A stretch of 64,000 nucleotides of DNA. It comes from Owenia fusiformis (Eukaryota; Annelida; Polychaeta; Sabellida; Oweniidae). A program made the position numbers and the translations under genes. The notes below the pieces were generated by a model. The model saw only the letters and a list, made by a program, of their open reading frames with translations. It searched no databases and was not told the DNA's origin. Below are positions 1-11,090 of the stretch, piece by piece. How positions within the stretch are numbered: the first letter of the stretch is position 1; each line of letters starts with the position of its first letter. Where the stretch lies: NCBI GenBank assembly GCA_903813345.2, contig CAIIXF020000012.1, positions 15,060,020 through 15,124,019 of the forward strand, read 5' to 3'.

Positions 1-1263
1 TTAGGTGTCATAAATATGTTTTTATGTTTCCTATATAGTTAGCAATTTGCTAGTTCATACGTACTAACTGTCCATAAAGTGTTTCTTTTCAGACCATTTT
101 ACCATTTGGGTATTTAAAAAAGGTTGCAGTTATCAAGTACTATGTTCAACCTCCCATAAATCCCTACATCCCCACTAGTCCCCATGGTAACGTATATACA
201 GTCTTGTACTAAACCCCTGGACCCCCCTCCCCCATTAATTTCACCTCCAAACAAGACCTTGTGGAAATAAGGTATGTTAAGCTCAGGGATCTCAAGGGTT
301 TAAAGTAAGACTAACCCACTACCATCCCCCAACCCTTAACCATAATACAAAGGTGTGACTCCTTTAAATCTATCAAATTAACCAATCAAATCATTCCATT
401 ATAGACCAGCCCTGAATTGAAGAAAACAAATACGAGAACCGAATGTGTGATAGGCTGACTCAGTCCAGATTTTTCTTGAGGTCATAGATGATGTTTTACA
501 AGACATTCTTTTGTAAGGTGACGTCAACTAATGACTCAATGTCAGCAGAGGTCAAAGAAAATTTGTAAAAGTGAATGGCGCTTGAGTAGATAACAAATGA
601 CCTATCTAGGATCAACAAAACATGTAATTCGTTACTTGAAAATGTGACGTCAATCAATTCAGAGTATTTCCTTTGATCTACATATGTATTTGTCTTATCT
701 TAATATGTACATAGAGCTATATATTGATAAGGCAGGCCTTTATCAAGGGTCCTCAAATTTAAGATGGCAAAATATTTTTCTTATGTTTGTTCTCGGCAAA
801 GTGAGAAAAGGTAAAATTTTTAAAGAAATTGATGCAAAAATTATATTCCATTGCCTCAATACATAAAGTTAAGTTGCCTCAATATATAGATATGTTTGTC
901 TCAATATACACATACCATTGCCTCAATATAGATACCAGCCTCAAGGACAACATCTAAAAGTTGTCAGATTGGTAAGTGGCCTGGTTAAAATATAGTTCAA
1001 AGATATAGCCTGATTCCAAATGTTGACAATCAAAACAATTGCTACATGACATAGTAGGATACATATATTTGTACTAATTATCAAAAATTATGTTTTTTTC
1101 AGAATCTGAACCTTGCACATGTGTTAATGGTAAATACTATAAATTATTCTTCATTAGTCCAGTTTAATACCAGTGCACAGAGTGAAGGGGGAATTCCCCT
1201 TTTTAATTTTTTCTTTAAATGCAACAAGAGACAAGAAAAAAGTTTTGGGATGTAAAAGACTTA
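1..1263. other. No gene or element recognised
   Basis: AT-rich sequence with no convincing exon, RNA gene or bounded repeat. The pattern 'gcctcaatata' recurs several times near 850-930. If the missing PHKG exons lie to the left, this is intron of that gene. Confidence 0.5.
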
Positions 1264-2470
1264 CCCAGCCTATTGCCAGGTATAGTCAGTCTATACCAAA
1301 AGTATACTAAAAGTATACCTTGTTGATAAGTCTATACTGATACCAGACTGATACCATACCAATTAATAGGTATATATACTGAATATAGATCTGTAAATAG
1401 GTATGAAGATACTGAATATACTGAAAGTATACCTGTTTTACTTATGATTTTCAATAGTATACTGAAAGCATACCAAACAAACTCTGATAAATACTGAATA
1501 TACTGAAAGCATACCAGTTTTACTTATGATTTTCAATAGTATTCTGAAAGCATACCAAATAAACTCTGATAAATAATGATTAGACTGAACGTATACCAGT
1601 TTTACTTTATCATTTTATAATATAAACGGCAAATGCAAAATTCATGATAAAAGTCAACAATTATTCATATGTAAGTTCTATTTTATGACCATTTGTTTCC
1701 ACAACCTGTCCTACCAGACTAGGTGACAGGGGAGCATTCCTGCTCATAATTACATTGAATGTTTTATATATTGAAAACACAAAAAATGAGAGAAAGATAT
1801 GAAAGATACAGTCATAGTAAAATTTGAAAAAGAAATACAGTTAAAATTTGAAAATTAAAACTTTGCATCAAAAATACATCATGAATAAAATTTGAATGTA
1901 GTTAATATAAGAATATTAATTTATTTGTGGTATGTCTTTTAGAAGTCTTCATAATCCTGCATCTAATTAATTAGATAATGTAATGCTAGAAAATAAGACT
2001 GCTATCCAAATTACATGTACTAATTTTTCTCATCTGCAGAATGATTTTAAATTTAAGGTATCTCATTGGTAGAGTCATATTCATCCATATCAGTCTACAG
2101 ACTGACATGTTAAGACTGTCAGTATAGACTAAATGTCGACCTATAGGTATATACTGATACCATACTGAGAGTATACCTATACGTATATACTGAATGTATA
2201 CCCATTGGTATAAACTGAAATTATACTGAAACCATACTGTCATGTATATACTGAAAGTATACTGAATGTATACCTATTGGTTTATACTGAAAGTATACTG
2301 AAACCATACTGGTAGGTCTAATTACCATAATTGAAACATACCTGTCAATGGAATCATAACATGGGACATATACTGAAAGTATACTGAAACTAGACTAAAA
2401 GTTGACCTGTCAGTATAGACTGAAAGTATACCTGTCAGTATATACTGACCATACCTGGCAATGGGCTGGG
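1264..2470. mobile_element. TA-flanked TIR element with an AGTATAC-rich interior
   Basis: The ends are inverted repeats: CCCAGCCTATTGCCAGGTAT on the left and the complement of CCCAGCCCATTGCCAGGTAT on the right, with TA immediately outside both. That is the target duplication used by Tc1/mariner-type elements. The interior is dominated by degenerate repeats of 'actgaaagtatacc' at 1290-1610 and 2130-2450. No transposase is visible, so it is non-autonomous. Short open frames inside are by-products of the repeats. Confidence 0.7.
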
Positions 2471-2477
2471 TAGTGTA

Positions 2478-2655
2478 GCATTCACTTATATATTCAACTG
2501 CCAGCTGTTGGCTGACTGTTTGATTATAGTTTTATGCCCAAATCATTTAAATATGAATAGTATCTGCTATTATTCATATTAAAATGAGTTAGACATAAAA
2601 TGGCAGCAGTCAAATCGTCAGCTGACAGTTGGATTTGTGAATGTTACCTTAGAAC
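2478..2655. mobile_element. Short inverted-repeat MITE-like element
   Basis: Sequence starting 'cattcact' near 2479 and containing 'aactgccagctgttggctga' is the imperfect reverse complement of sequence ending 'gtgaatg' near 2645. It begins almost at the right edge of the TA-flanked element. It has no coding content, and target duplications are not clear. Confidence 0.5.
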
Positions 2656-3256
2656 TCATGGTCAATTTACCCGCATCAGTATTTTGCCCTTATATTTATG
2701 CTTATAAATCTCCCAAATAACACCTGAATTTGAATACCACTATGAAATACATTTATATCGGGTACAGTATGCTTTTTGAGGCAGAAATATTGATGTATTA
2801 AAATGATATCATTCCTGGATACCTCAATAACTATTGTCTGAATACCAGAGCAAAACAACCCCATAAAAATACATAAATCTACAAAGATTATTGATCAAAC
2901 TACCTTAATTTATTAACCATAACCACACTCTACTATACCTAACACCTAGAAATGCATAAGATACATTGTTGGTCTATTTGTATTGTTTAGTATATTTTTG
3001 AAAGTACCTTATTAACATCTAACTTTCAACCGATGAACCATTAATAAGGAACAGACAAATAAAAACAAATAACATATTCATTACTAATAAGCCAAATAGG
3101 TTGCTTATGAACACCAAATGCAAGGTATAGTAGAGTGAACCATACAGAATGAGGTTAAGATTATTAACAAACAGATTCATTTAGTTCAGGTTGACTTCAT
3201 ATTTAATCTGTAAGAAAATTATAGCTTGGCATTAACTTGCAAAATGCTACCACCTG
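2656..3256. other. No gene or element recognised
   Basis: AT-rich with scattered short open frames and no splice-flanked coding signal. Confidence 0.5.
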
Positions 3257-3434
3257 CAGGCCTGTAGCCAGGATTTGCCAAGGGGGGGGGGGGGGGGGGG
3301 GGGTTCAGTTTTGAAAAATTTCCAGGGGGGTTCACATTTGACAATTTTTGCCCAAATATGGCTAAAATCACTTGAGAAGTGCTCAAAATGGTGAAAAACT
3401 GCATGATTTTGAAAGAAGTTTTGGCCAGGGGGGG
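3257..3434 (+). mobile_element. Poly-G repeat family, partial copy
   Basis: Begins with the family's left end, 'caggcctgtagccagg', then a long run of G, then the conserved middle with 'aaatatggctaaaatcact' and 'gtgaaaaactgcatgatttt', then 'ttttggccagggggg'. The right inverted end seen in the full copy near 60023-60241 is missing. The two proline-rich frames on the minus strand here come from the G run. Confidence 0.65.
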
Positions 3435-4217
3435 CAAACATGTAGTCAAAATTCTAAATTATACAGAAATAACAGGAAATGTGCAGTTCACTTATATTCT
3501 TGGGTGAAAACAGTGGAATAGCATGGCGACTGTGGTATTTTTCATGGGTAATGATATAAATAGAACTATAAATCAAGATTTAATTTCCTGTTCAAAGTAA
3601 GAACATTGCTAACATTTTACCATTACTTGTATGGCCTTCTGTCGTAGTGAAACTACCTAGAGATGTGAGAAGTTGAAGTTTTGCACCCAAAAATTGTCTT
3701 GCAACCAATTAAAATTTGCACCTTTAACAATTAAGAAAAATTAACTTGCACCTAAACTAAATAACTAATTGCCAATTTCATTATTCAGTGATCCTGTTTC
3801 TAACGCTTCATAGATAATTTTGGGTATTTTCCCTTTGGCCTTTATGCTTACATATTCCCATTACAATACAACTACAGAAAGAAATGTGCTGTACTTCTAT
3901 AACTGATACATTTCCTCTTCTGGATCATGTGACCCCCCCTTGATATTATGTATATAATGTATTTTAATTAGCGTATTCAAGTTTGTTTTTTTCTATTTGA
4001 CACTGTTTTATGATAATATTATGTATTTATGATAACATGAAATGTCTGAAATCTAAGATACTCTGACCTTACACAGTACAAAGTTCTTGACGAGCCCTAC
4101 TTGTCAAGTTCCTTACAGATTCTTTAAAGAACAATAGTGCCAATTATACATATAAATCATGAAATTCATCAGTGATCCCATAGTGCTTTACCAGGCAGTT
4201 TATCATAAAGAAAGTCA
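3435..4217. other. No gene or element recognised
   Basis: AT-rich spacer between two poly-G family copies, with no coding or structural signal. Confidence 0.5.
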
Positions 4218-4422
4218 GGGCATGCCCGTAACCAGAGAGGGAGGTTCAGGGGGTGCAAGCAAAAACCCCCTTGGCCAAAAATTCTTTCAAAATCATGTAG
4301 TTTATCACCATTCTGAGCACATTTCAAGTGATTTTGGGCCATAGTTGGCAAATGTGATCCCCTCTCTGGAATGTTTTGTAAAGTGAACCCCCTTGAAAAG
4401 CTAACTTTGGGCCTACAGAGTA
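4218..4422 (-). mobile_element. Poly-G repeat family, reverse copy
   Basis: Same family in the opposite orientation: 'gcccgtaaccag' at the left, 'ttggccaaaaattctttcaaa', 'gagcacatttcaagtgatttt' and 'gggcctaca' at the right. It is diverged, with short C runs instead of long ones. Confidence 0.6.
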
Positions 4423-4863
4423 TCGAGATCCTGTAAGATATTTCTGACCCTAAACTGCTCCCAACAACAGCTTAGTTGTAATTTCCTGACAAGGCTCTTA
4501 GCCAGTGTTTGCCAAGGAGGCAGAGATCACGATAGTTGAAAAAACTTGTTAGCCATTGTGGCTAATTCTTCCAAAAATTTTTTAGCCAACCTAAATATGA
4601 ATTAGCCATTTTGACTGAAAAAATTAACACTTCTAATGACTGTTTTCCTTTTAATATATAGGATACTAGGAATACTAGGAAGACCATATTTGGTTGAAAC
4701 CAGCCATACTAGATACTGAAAAGCTGCTGTACATGTATTAATCTGTTGCTGAAAATGCTGAAGGACGCAACTACCCCGGAGTGAATATAAAGATACAGGA
4801 TAACGCGCCACAATACGGATAGAGTTCTACTGTGAAATAGCATAGTGTGTAAAATTAATATAT

Positions 4864-5476
4864 TGTAACAAATTATTGTCATAAAATATAATGTTGTGGC
4901 TCGTGTCGTCTAGTGGCAGTAACATAAAATGTTAGTTTGATTTCTATTTCTTTTATTGTTCATTGATTAATATAACTTTACATGTCCTAAGTAATTTCCT
5001 GGTTGTAACCGACTGATTATACTCTAAAACTCAACAACTGAATCTTACTCTGCAAAATCACACTGTCTCTAATCAACTCTAAAATCAACTTCACTGAGGC
5101 TACACAATTCTTATTTATATACAGCCTGTTTTTGGCAAAGAGCCAGGTTGGCAAATAGCCAACTGGCACCAGGCCAACTGGGCATAAAGCCAACTGGCAC
5201 TGGGCCAAATGGATAAATAATCGAATATACAATAAAAACATGGGTTCAAAGCAAGGGGAGACCTCCGACCACTCCAGGAAACCCACTAGATCAAAGTACT
5301 TATCTTTATTACAGTTGGTTTCCTAGAGGTGTGAAGTGACATGGATGGTCTTATGTAAAGTTACAATTAAATTGAATGATTAATCCCCAAGAGCAAATAT
5401 GCATTTCAGTGATAACCCTCTCCCTATTTCTGTGTCAGTTTTAACCCCCTCCCTTTCCTTGACCATCTATGTTACA
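4864..5476 (-). repeat. 3' LTR of the minus-strand retrotransposon
   Basis: 613-bp terminal repeat with TG...CA ends and the same length as its partner. It is the downstream LTR because the purine tract abuts it on the inner side. Confidence 0.85.
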
Positions 5477-5491
5477 TTCTCCCCCTACTTT
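5477..5491 (-). promoter_or_regulatory. Polypurine tract of the LTR element
   Basis: On the minus strand this reads AAAGTAGGGGGAGAA directly before TGTAACA of the 3' LTR, the position and composition expected for the plus-strand primer of reverse transcription. Confidence 0.7.
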
Positions 5492-6060
5492 GTAATTATT
5501 TGTCCCAAATAAAATAAGGTATATAATGCAGTATACTTGCTGTTATAAATATACTTATGTACTTAAAAATAAACAACAGTGGATCAATTGACCAAACTAT
5601 ACCACTAAATGCAAACTTAAATTCCCAACATTATAATATAATTATTCAATACCATTGACTGACCTTGAGCATCCTAATTAATTAAAAAAAGTTTGTTTTT
5701 TTTTCTTCTTTTGAAACTTCTCAAAATGCTTTTGCTAGAATGCCTGTCTAATACTAAGCATAGAAACCACACTATAATCCAAGCATTGGTCACAAAACCC
5801 AATTACATTTAACCAAAGCTGCATTTGGCAATCAGACATTTAGGCAAATAAATCCTACAGACACAACTGGATCACCTTGTCAACCCATACTATATGCAAT
5901 CCATATTGCGTTAACAACAAATTTTGAGTGACTCAACAAAAAGCTGTAGGAATAGTCATAAAAATATATCATAAATAGTGTATAGCTTGGAAATAGTCAA
6001 AATGCTTCTATCAGTCAAACCTATAATGACTGCTTACACTGTTCTAACCCATATCAATTT

Positions 6061-6330
6061 AAAGGCTCTCAAAACTTTTAAACATAAATACCAAGGCTCT
6101 ATTGACCATATTCATAAAAACTACTGGCTTTTCCAGCCGTCACACATAAATCGAAGGATCCCTTGACCCTAATAGTAATACACTTAAAAGCAATAGGCTC
6201 TCTTGGCCTTATCTACTTAAACTACAGGCTCTCTTGGCCTTATCTACTAAAAAACAAAGGCTCTCTTGGTCTCATATACTCTAAACTCTAGGCTCTCTTG
6301 GCCTTATATACTCAAGGGTCACTTAGCCTA
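6061..6330. repeat. Degenerate short tandem repeat inside the LTR element
   Basis: About six copies of a roughly 35-bp unit built on 'aggctctcttggccttat'. It lies in the long non-coding part of the LTR element's interior, where a pol gene might have been expected. Looser repeats built on 'ggctgggtac.atcca' occur near 6800 and 6940. Confidence 0.65.
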
Positions 6331-7951
6331 TATTCATAATATCATCATAGTTTACAAACAGCCTTTACATTACATGGAAAGAATAATGAATCTTTGTCTT
6401 TCAATATCACTACATTCAAGATTACAACAAGAAGCCACTTGACAGAACTTTAACCAAGCTATACTTATCTAAAATATGAGATAAAGGTAAAAAGACACAG
6501 TCTCTTCCAACAAGTCCAAAATTCATCCTCATGTGACACATCAATGATTATAATTTGTAGAAAAAATGACATCACCTCCAGCATTTTTGCCAAAACATAT
6601 CACTCCATAGATGTCTCCTTTTATAACAGCCTTGCAGTATCCCTCCATAATGTGCTTAAACTTGTCTATTATAATCCAATGATCCGTGATTCGAATATTT
6701 TAATCATAATTCCTGATGGAAGTGACATTTGTTGACACATTTGTTGAACAGTTATCCATTCCAACAATATTTAAACAAAATAAATATGACCCATTTATCC
6801 CTATTCTGGCTGGGTACTATCCAAATGATCTTGATTTAATCCAAATCTCACAGCAAATATAAATCCAGTATCAAATCATACAATATTTTGTACCATCATA
6901 CTATATAATACATATTCATATTTTGTTGTCCTAATGTTGGCTGGGTACCATCCACAGAAACTTGAGATAATCCAACTATTCACTGTAAGTTAAATAAATA
7001 AATCCAAATTCTCTTCTACTTGAACACGTGTAGATCAGGTGATGATTAAGTCCTGAGGTACAACAAATTATCAAGGAAAATGTAATGAAATGTATGATCC
7101 GCATAGATGAAAGGGTTTGAGCATCCAGTATAAGTCAGGGGATAATACACTTACAGCAAAGCCACAAATAAATATAAATATTAATTTAAATTGTAATGTT
7201 TGACTACTTGAGTGATTAAAAGTGACGGTCATAAACAGCAATAGATTGAACATCCATATTTGCTTTGGTATGGCCATAAAACAATCTAGTCCTTAAAGGT
7301 GCTATCAATTGCTAATCATATCACTTGTGTTAGCCCATAACTTTCCAGTTTATGACCTAATTGTTTATCAAATATCTGGAGTAAAAGTCATAAAAATGTT
7401 CTGAAATCAAACTGATGATTGAGATGTATGAAACACTGTTTGATTAGTACTAATTATCCTTTGTTCCGTATCACTTTATCCACACTTAACATATCACATA
7501 ATAAACAGTTTATGGCTGATAGAAACCACACGATGTATCATTTTACGATTTGTGTCAAAGTCAAGCAGATACTTGATATCCAATATGTACAGTTTGATAG
7601 TAGTCATAATTATCCTCTATATTCTATTCTGTGTTTCCTGTCACAAATGACAATTTATGACACATTATTGAACAGTTATCCATTTCAACAATATTAAAAC
7701 ACTATAATTAATGGCCTCTTCGTCTTAATACCATCCAAATACACTCAGTAGATCCAAATAACAAAAACCACAAAATCTCTGCAATAGTAATATTGACATT
7801 ATCCTTCTACACACATTATCACATAATGAAAAATCTCTAACAACAACAACAAGGTCCGATGTTCAGCCCATGGCGAATCATAACTAAGAATTAGAAGTAG
7901 CCTCAGAAGTTACAGAAGTCATACATTGTCAGCTCAAATATAATCCAATAT

Positions 7952-8971
7952 CTACAGTCCAATCATTTCAACATTCATCCAACATCCGTTTTTCTCACAT
8001 CCATTGTTGGGTTCTTTGTTTTTCGCATTATGCCACCCTCTGGCCATACGGGACTCCAGGGTCTCTACTGGTGAAGACCAACACTCATAGGTTATGGGAA
8101 TAACATCTCCCATATAGTTTGCTCCCTTTTTAAGTTTTAGTCTTGTGACATGGTTGGTAGTGGACCAAGCTTTGTGAACAAGCCGTTTCACATGCTTATT
8201 CTTGCTTAGCTGGGCTGAAGGCTTGTTGCGTTTTTCCTTGTAGACTCTTAGACGTGGTTTGTTAACTCTTACTCGATTCTTCACTTCAAACGATTTCAGT
8301 GTTTTCTTTGCCATTATGGCTAATCCCCTCTGTGTTGCATATAATGTGTCCACAGGGGTAGTTTGCACTTGTGCCTGCATTACATGGTTTTCTTCTGATA
8401 TTACATCATATTTCTCTGTGTCACTGTTTTCCAACAGAACCACCCCTGCCTTCTCTGTGTCGGACCTTTCTACTGTAGAGTTTTCGGAGTCTGCATTTAT
8501 TGCTTTGTGAGTTTCCAGCAAGTTTTGAGAGGGGCTCACATTCAATGTCTCATCTTCACTGCTCATCTTGGCATCATGGCGAGTAAAAGCAGATTCAAAT
8601 TTTGGTGAGGATGGAACGGCTGTACCCCCTGCATTACCACTGTTATTTTGTAAAGTGGCATTCAGTTCTATTCTGAGTCTACGTACTTCTTGGTCATACT
8701 CCTTTATCTCCATACGAATTTGTTTGCTCTTCTGGAAATGCTCATTACACTTTCTTATTTTCTGATTGTTCATCTTCAGCCTGTTGATTTCCTCGGCCAT
8801 ACTGTTATACCTAATCCTCTGCTGTTTAGGAAATTCGTACAATTCTTCAAATAGCTCATTTGCTTCCTTCAATTCTTTGGTTTCATTTTCAGTTAATACT
8901 TTTATTTTAGTTCCTAATTCGGTAATCCTAGTATTGATATCCGAGTCCTCCATTTCTTGAGTTGTGTTCAC
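7952..8971 (-). CDS. Uncharacterised 339-aa protein of the LTR element (gag position)
   Basis: This single long open frame lies just downstream of the primer-binding-like site, the place usually held by gag. The first 105 or so residues are rich in Glu, Lys, Leu and Asn and look like coiled coil (ITELGTKIKVLTENETKELK onward). The middle is Ser/Thr/Glu-rich and likely disordered. Residues about 225-290 are strongly basic (KKTLKSFEVKNRVRVNKPRL). No zinc knuckle, protease or polymerase motif is seen. Calling it gag-like rests on position only. Confidence 0.6.
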   Translation of the reverse strand: MNTTQEMEDSDINTRITELGTKIKVLTENETKELKEANELFEELYEFPKQQRIRYNSMAEEINRLKMNNQKIRKCNEHFQKSKQIRMEIKEYDQEVRRLRIELNATLQNNSGNAGGTAVPSSPKFESAFTRHDAKMSSEDETLNVSPSQNLLETHKAINADSENSTVERSDTEKAGVVLLENSDTEKYDVISEENHVMQAQVQTTPVDTLYATQRGLAIMAKKTLKSFEVKNRVRVNKPRLRVYKEKRNKPSAQLSKNKHVKRLVHKAWSTTNHVTRLKLKKGANYMGDVIPITYECWSSPVETLESRMARGWHNAKNKEPNNGCEKNGCWMNVEMIGL

Positions 8972-9023
8972 TTTCTAACAGAAGGTTCCCAGATTCGTTT
9001 TTAAGAAAATATATCTATAAAAT

Positions 9024-9039
9024 CCTGGCAACGGCACCA
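9024..9039 (-). promoter_or_regulatory. Primer-binding-like site of the LTR element
   Basis: On the minus strand TGGTGCCGTTGCCAGG starts one base after the 5' LTR. A TGG start is expected of a site pairing with the CCA end of a tRNA. The tRNA was not identified. Confidence 0.7.
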
Positions 9040-9040
9040 A

Positions 9041-9653
9041 TGTAACAAATTATTGTCATAAAATATAATGTTGTGGCTCGTGTCGTCTAGTGGCAGTAAC
9101 ATAAAATGTTAGTTTGATTTCTATTTCTTTTATTGTTCATTGATTAATATAACTTTACATGTCCTAAGTAATTTCCTGGTTGTAACCGACTGATTATACT
9201 CTAAAACTCAACAACTGAATCTTACTCTGCAAAATCACACTGTCTCTAATCAACTCTAAAATCAACTTCACTGAGGCTACACAATTCTTATTTATATACA
9301 GCCTGTTTTTGGCAAAGAGCCAGGTTGGCAAATAGCCAACTGGCACCAGGCCAACTGGGCATAAAGCCAACTGGCACTGGGCCAAATGGATAAATAATCG
9401 AATATACAATAAAAACATGGGTTCAAAGCAAGGGGAGACCTCCGACCACTCCAGGAAACCCACTAGATCAAAGTACTTATCTTTATTACAGTTGGTTTCC
9501 TAGAGGTGTGAAGTGACATGGATGGTCTTATGTAAAGTTACAATTAAATTGAATGATTAATCCCCAAGAGCAAATATGCATTTCAGTGATAACCCTCTCC
9601 CTATTTCTGTGTCAGTTTTAACCCCCTCCCTTTCCTTGACCATCTATGTTACA
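9041..9653 (-). repeat. 5' LTR of the minus-strand retrotransposon
   Basis: 613-bp partner of the repeat at 4864-5476, same ends, followed outside by ATAT. Confidence 0.85.
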
Positions 9654-10007
9654 ATATGTCGCGTCATGAGTGACCAGAAATCTACTTTTCCGAAAAAGTT
9701 TTCTTCTGAAAAGTCATTCAAATTCAACATTTATGAAGTTGTTTGGCGAGTAAACTGTGAAAAAAGGGAATTTGCCATAACTGCAAAATACCTTTACATA
9801 TTTTTCGCCACCTTTTTCGAAAATTCGTGATTGGCGAATGGCGAACGTCTACCGTGATCTCTGCAAGGGGGGCTCTCTTTTTGAAAAATTCCAGGGGGTT
9901 CACAATGTTGGCCCAAAATCACCCGAAAGGTGCTCAGAATGGTGAAAAACTGCAGAATTTTTGATAAGGGGGAATAGGATCATTATTGAATCTGGCTACA
10001 GGCCTGC

Positions 10008-10740
10008 TGACTATGTTAGAGAAAAAAATGATGGAATACAGGGGCTTGATTTAAGACTACAAAACCTTACATCCTGGACCTAACAAAGCAAGCAAGCAAC
10101 AATGTGACTTACCTTTTATTATTAACCAGATGCAGTACACTGGATACATTTCCATTATAGCGGTGCAGGTCATACATCACTATATATCAATATAAAATCA
10201 TCTATATAATTCTAATTATTTTCTCCTAGTCCTTAGATATTATTTCTATATTTGTATATTGTGACTAACAAAATCCATGTGATATAAGCTTTTACTAGTA
10301 TTTACTAGTTATTTACTCCTACTTGCATATTATTTCTATATTTCTACATTGTGACTTACAAAAAATCCAGGTGATATTTCCTATATAACAACTTATCAAA
10401 AGCTTTAACGATTAGCTGATACCATAGACTTCTAGAAGCCTTTGGAAATAGTTGTTTTGAATCTACCTTGGCATATAAAACATGAACTTTGCTTGACTTA
10501 TGCAAGTATCTTTACTAGTGGTTCACGTACATCCTTGTCTGAAAGTAGTTTCTTTTTTACATGTCTTCAATTCGACTTTTATGATTAATAACAGCACATA
10601 TAATCTATCTATCTATTACATCATCAAAATACCATCTTCTATGTTCTGTTTCTTTAACTTCCATATTGTTTCAAAAGCCAATGTTCCATAAATCATGGGT
10701 GTTTTAAAATCCCATTTGTTTCTAAAGGCTCTAAACTACT
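10008..10740. other. No gene or element recognised
   Basis: AT-rich. The phrases 'tttctatatttgtatattgtgact' and 'tttctatatttctacattgtgact' (10240 and 10330) are a local duplication of about 95 bp. Confidence 0.45.
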
Positions 10741-11090
10741 GTTTTAAGCTATCACAAGTTTATGAACTATAAAATATGTCTATATGCACTAGAGATATCC
10801 CGTTTTTTGAAACATGTGCTTTAAGTTACTAATGGTATTTTCACGTGTGTATACGTGTGGATATAGGTGACTCGTATCTCTTAAAGTACAAGTGCTTGAT
10901 GCCCTTAACTATTTTTTTTAAACTACCATAAGTTTCTTAACAAAATGTCTTTAAACATGTATATACACAAGAGTGTGTCCCCTTTTAGAACCATATGCTT
11001 CAAGTTACTAATTTTCCTGTGTGTATACAGGTGACTCGGGTGACACGTATCTCTTAGAGCGCAAGTGTATGATGCCCTAAACTTAAACCT
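10741..11090. repeat. Degenerate tandem duplication, about 170-bp unit
   Basis: Two diverged units share, in order, 'aagtt..t.aac.a.aaaatgtct', 'gtgctt.aagttacta', 'gtgtgtatac' and 'gtatctctta.ag..caagtg' followed by 'gatgccct'. No coding content. Confidence 0.5.

Larger units (their letters stand above)
4864..9653 (-). mobile_element. LTR retrotransposon, non-autonomous, looks young
   Basis: Two 613-bp direct repeats, apparently identical by eye, begin TGTAACA and end TGTTACA. A 4-bp duplication, ATAT, lies on both sides. Reading the minus strand, a tRNA primer-binding-like site follows the 5' LTR and a purine tract precedes the 3' LTR. Only one long open frame is seen inside, near the 5' end, and no reverse transcriptase or integrase is recognised, so it probably moves with help from a relative. 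Superfamily cannot be assigned without pol. Matching LTRs point to a recent insertion. Confidence 0.85.
4521..9864. mobile_element. TIR element interrupted by an LTR retrotransposon
   Basis: The left end, GCAGAGATCACG, and the right end, CGTGATCTCTGC, are reverse complements, with 'aaggag' before and 'aagggg' after as a likely imperfect target duplication. Leaving out the LTR element (4864-9653), the host element is only about 550 bp, so it is MITE-like. It shows no transposase. It landed in a poly-G repeat and was then entered by the LTR element. Confidence 0.55.
4489..10007 (+). mobile_element. Poly-G repeat copy split by a nested insertion
   Basis: The left part (about 4489-4520) reads like the family start, with 'cttagccagtgtttgccaagg'. 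The family resumes at about 9865 with a G run and 'gaaaaattccagggggttcac' and ends at about 10007 with 'ctggctacaggcctg'. The 5.3 kb between is a TIR element that itself holds an LTR retrotransposon. This is the oldest layer of a three-deep nest. Confidence 0.6.

Noticed and set aside
5017-5286. Identical 89-codon frames at 5017-5286 and 9194-9463 on the minus strand
   Set aside because: They lie inside the two LTRs and are identical only because the LTRs are.
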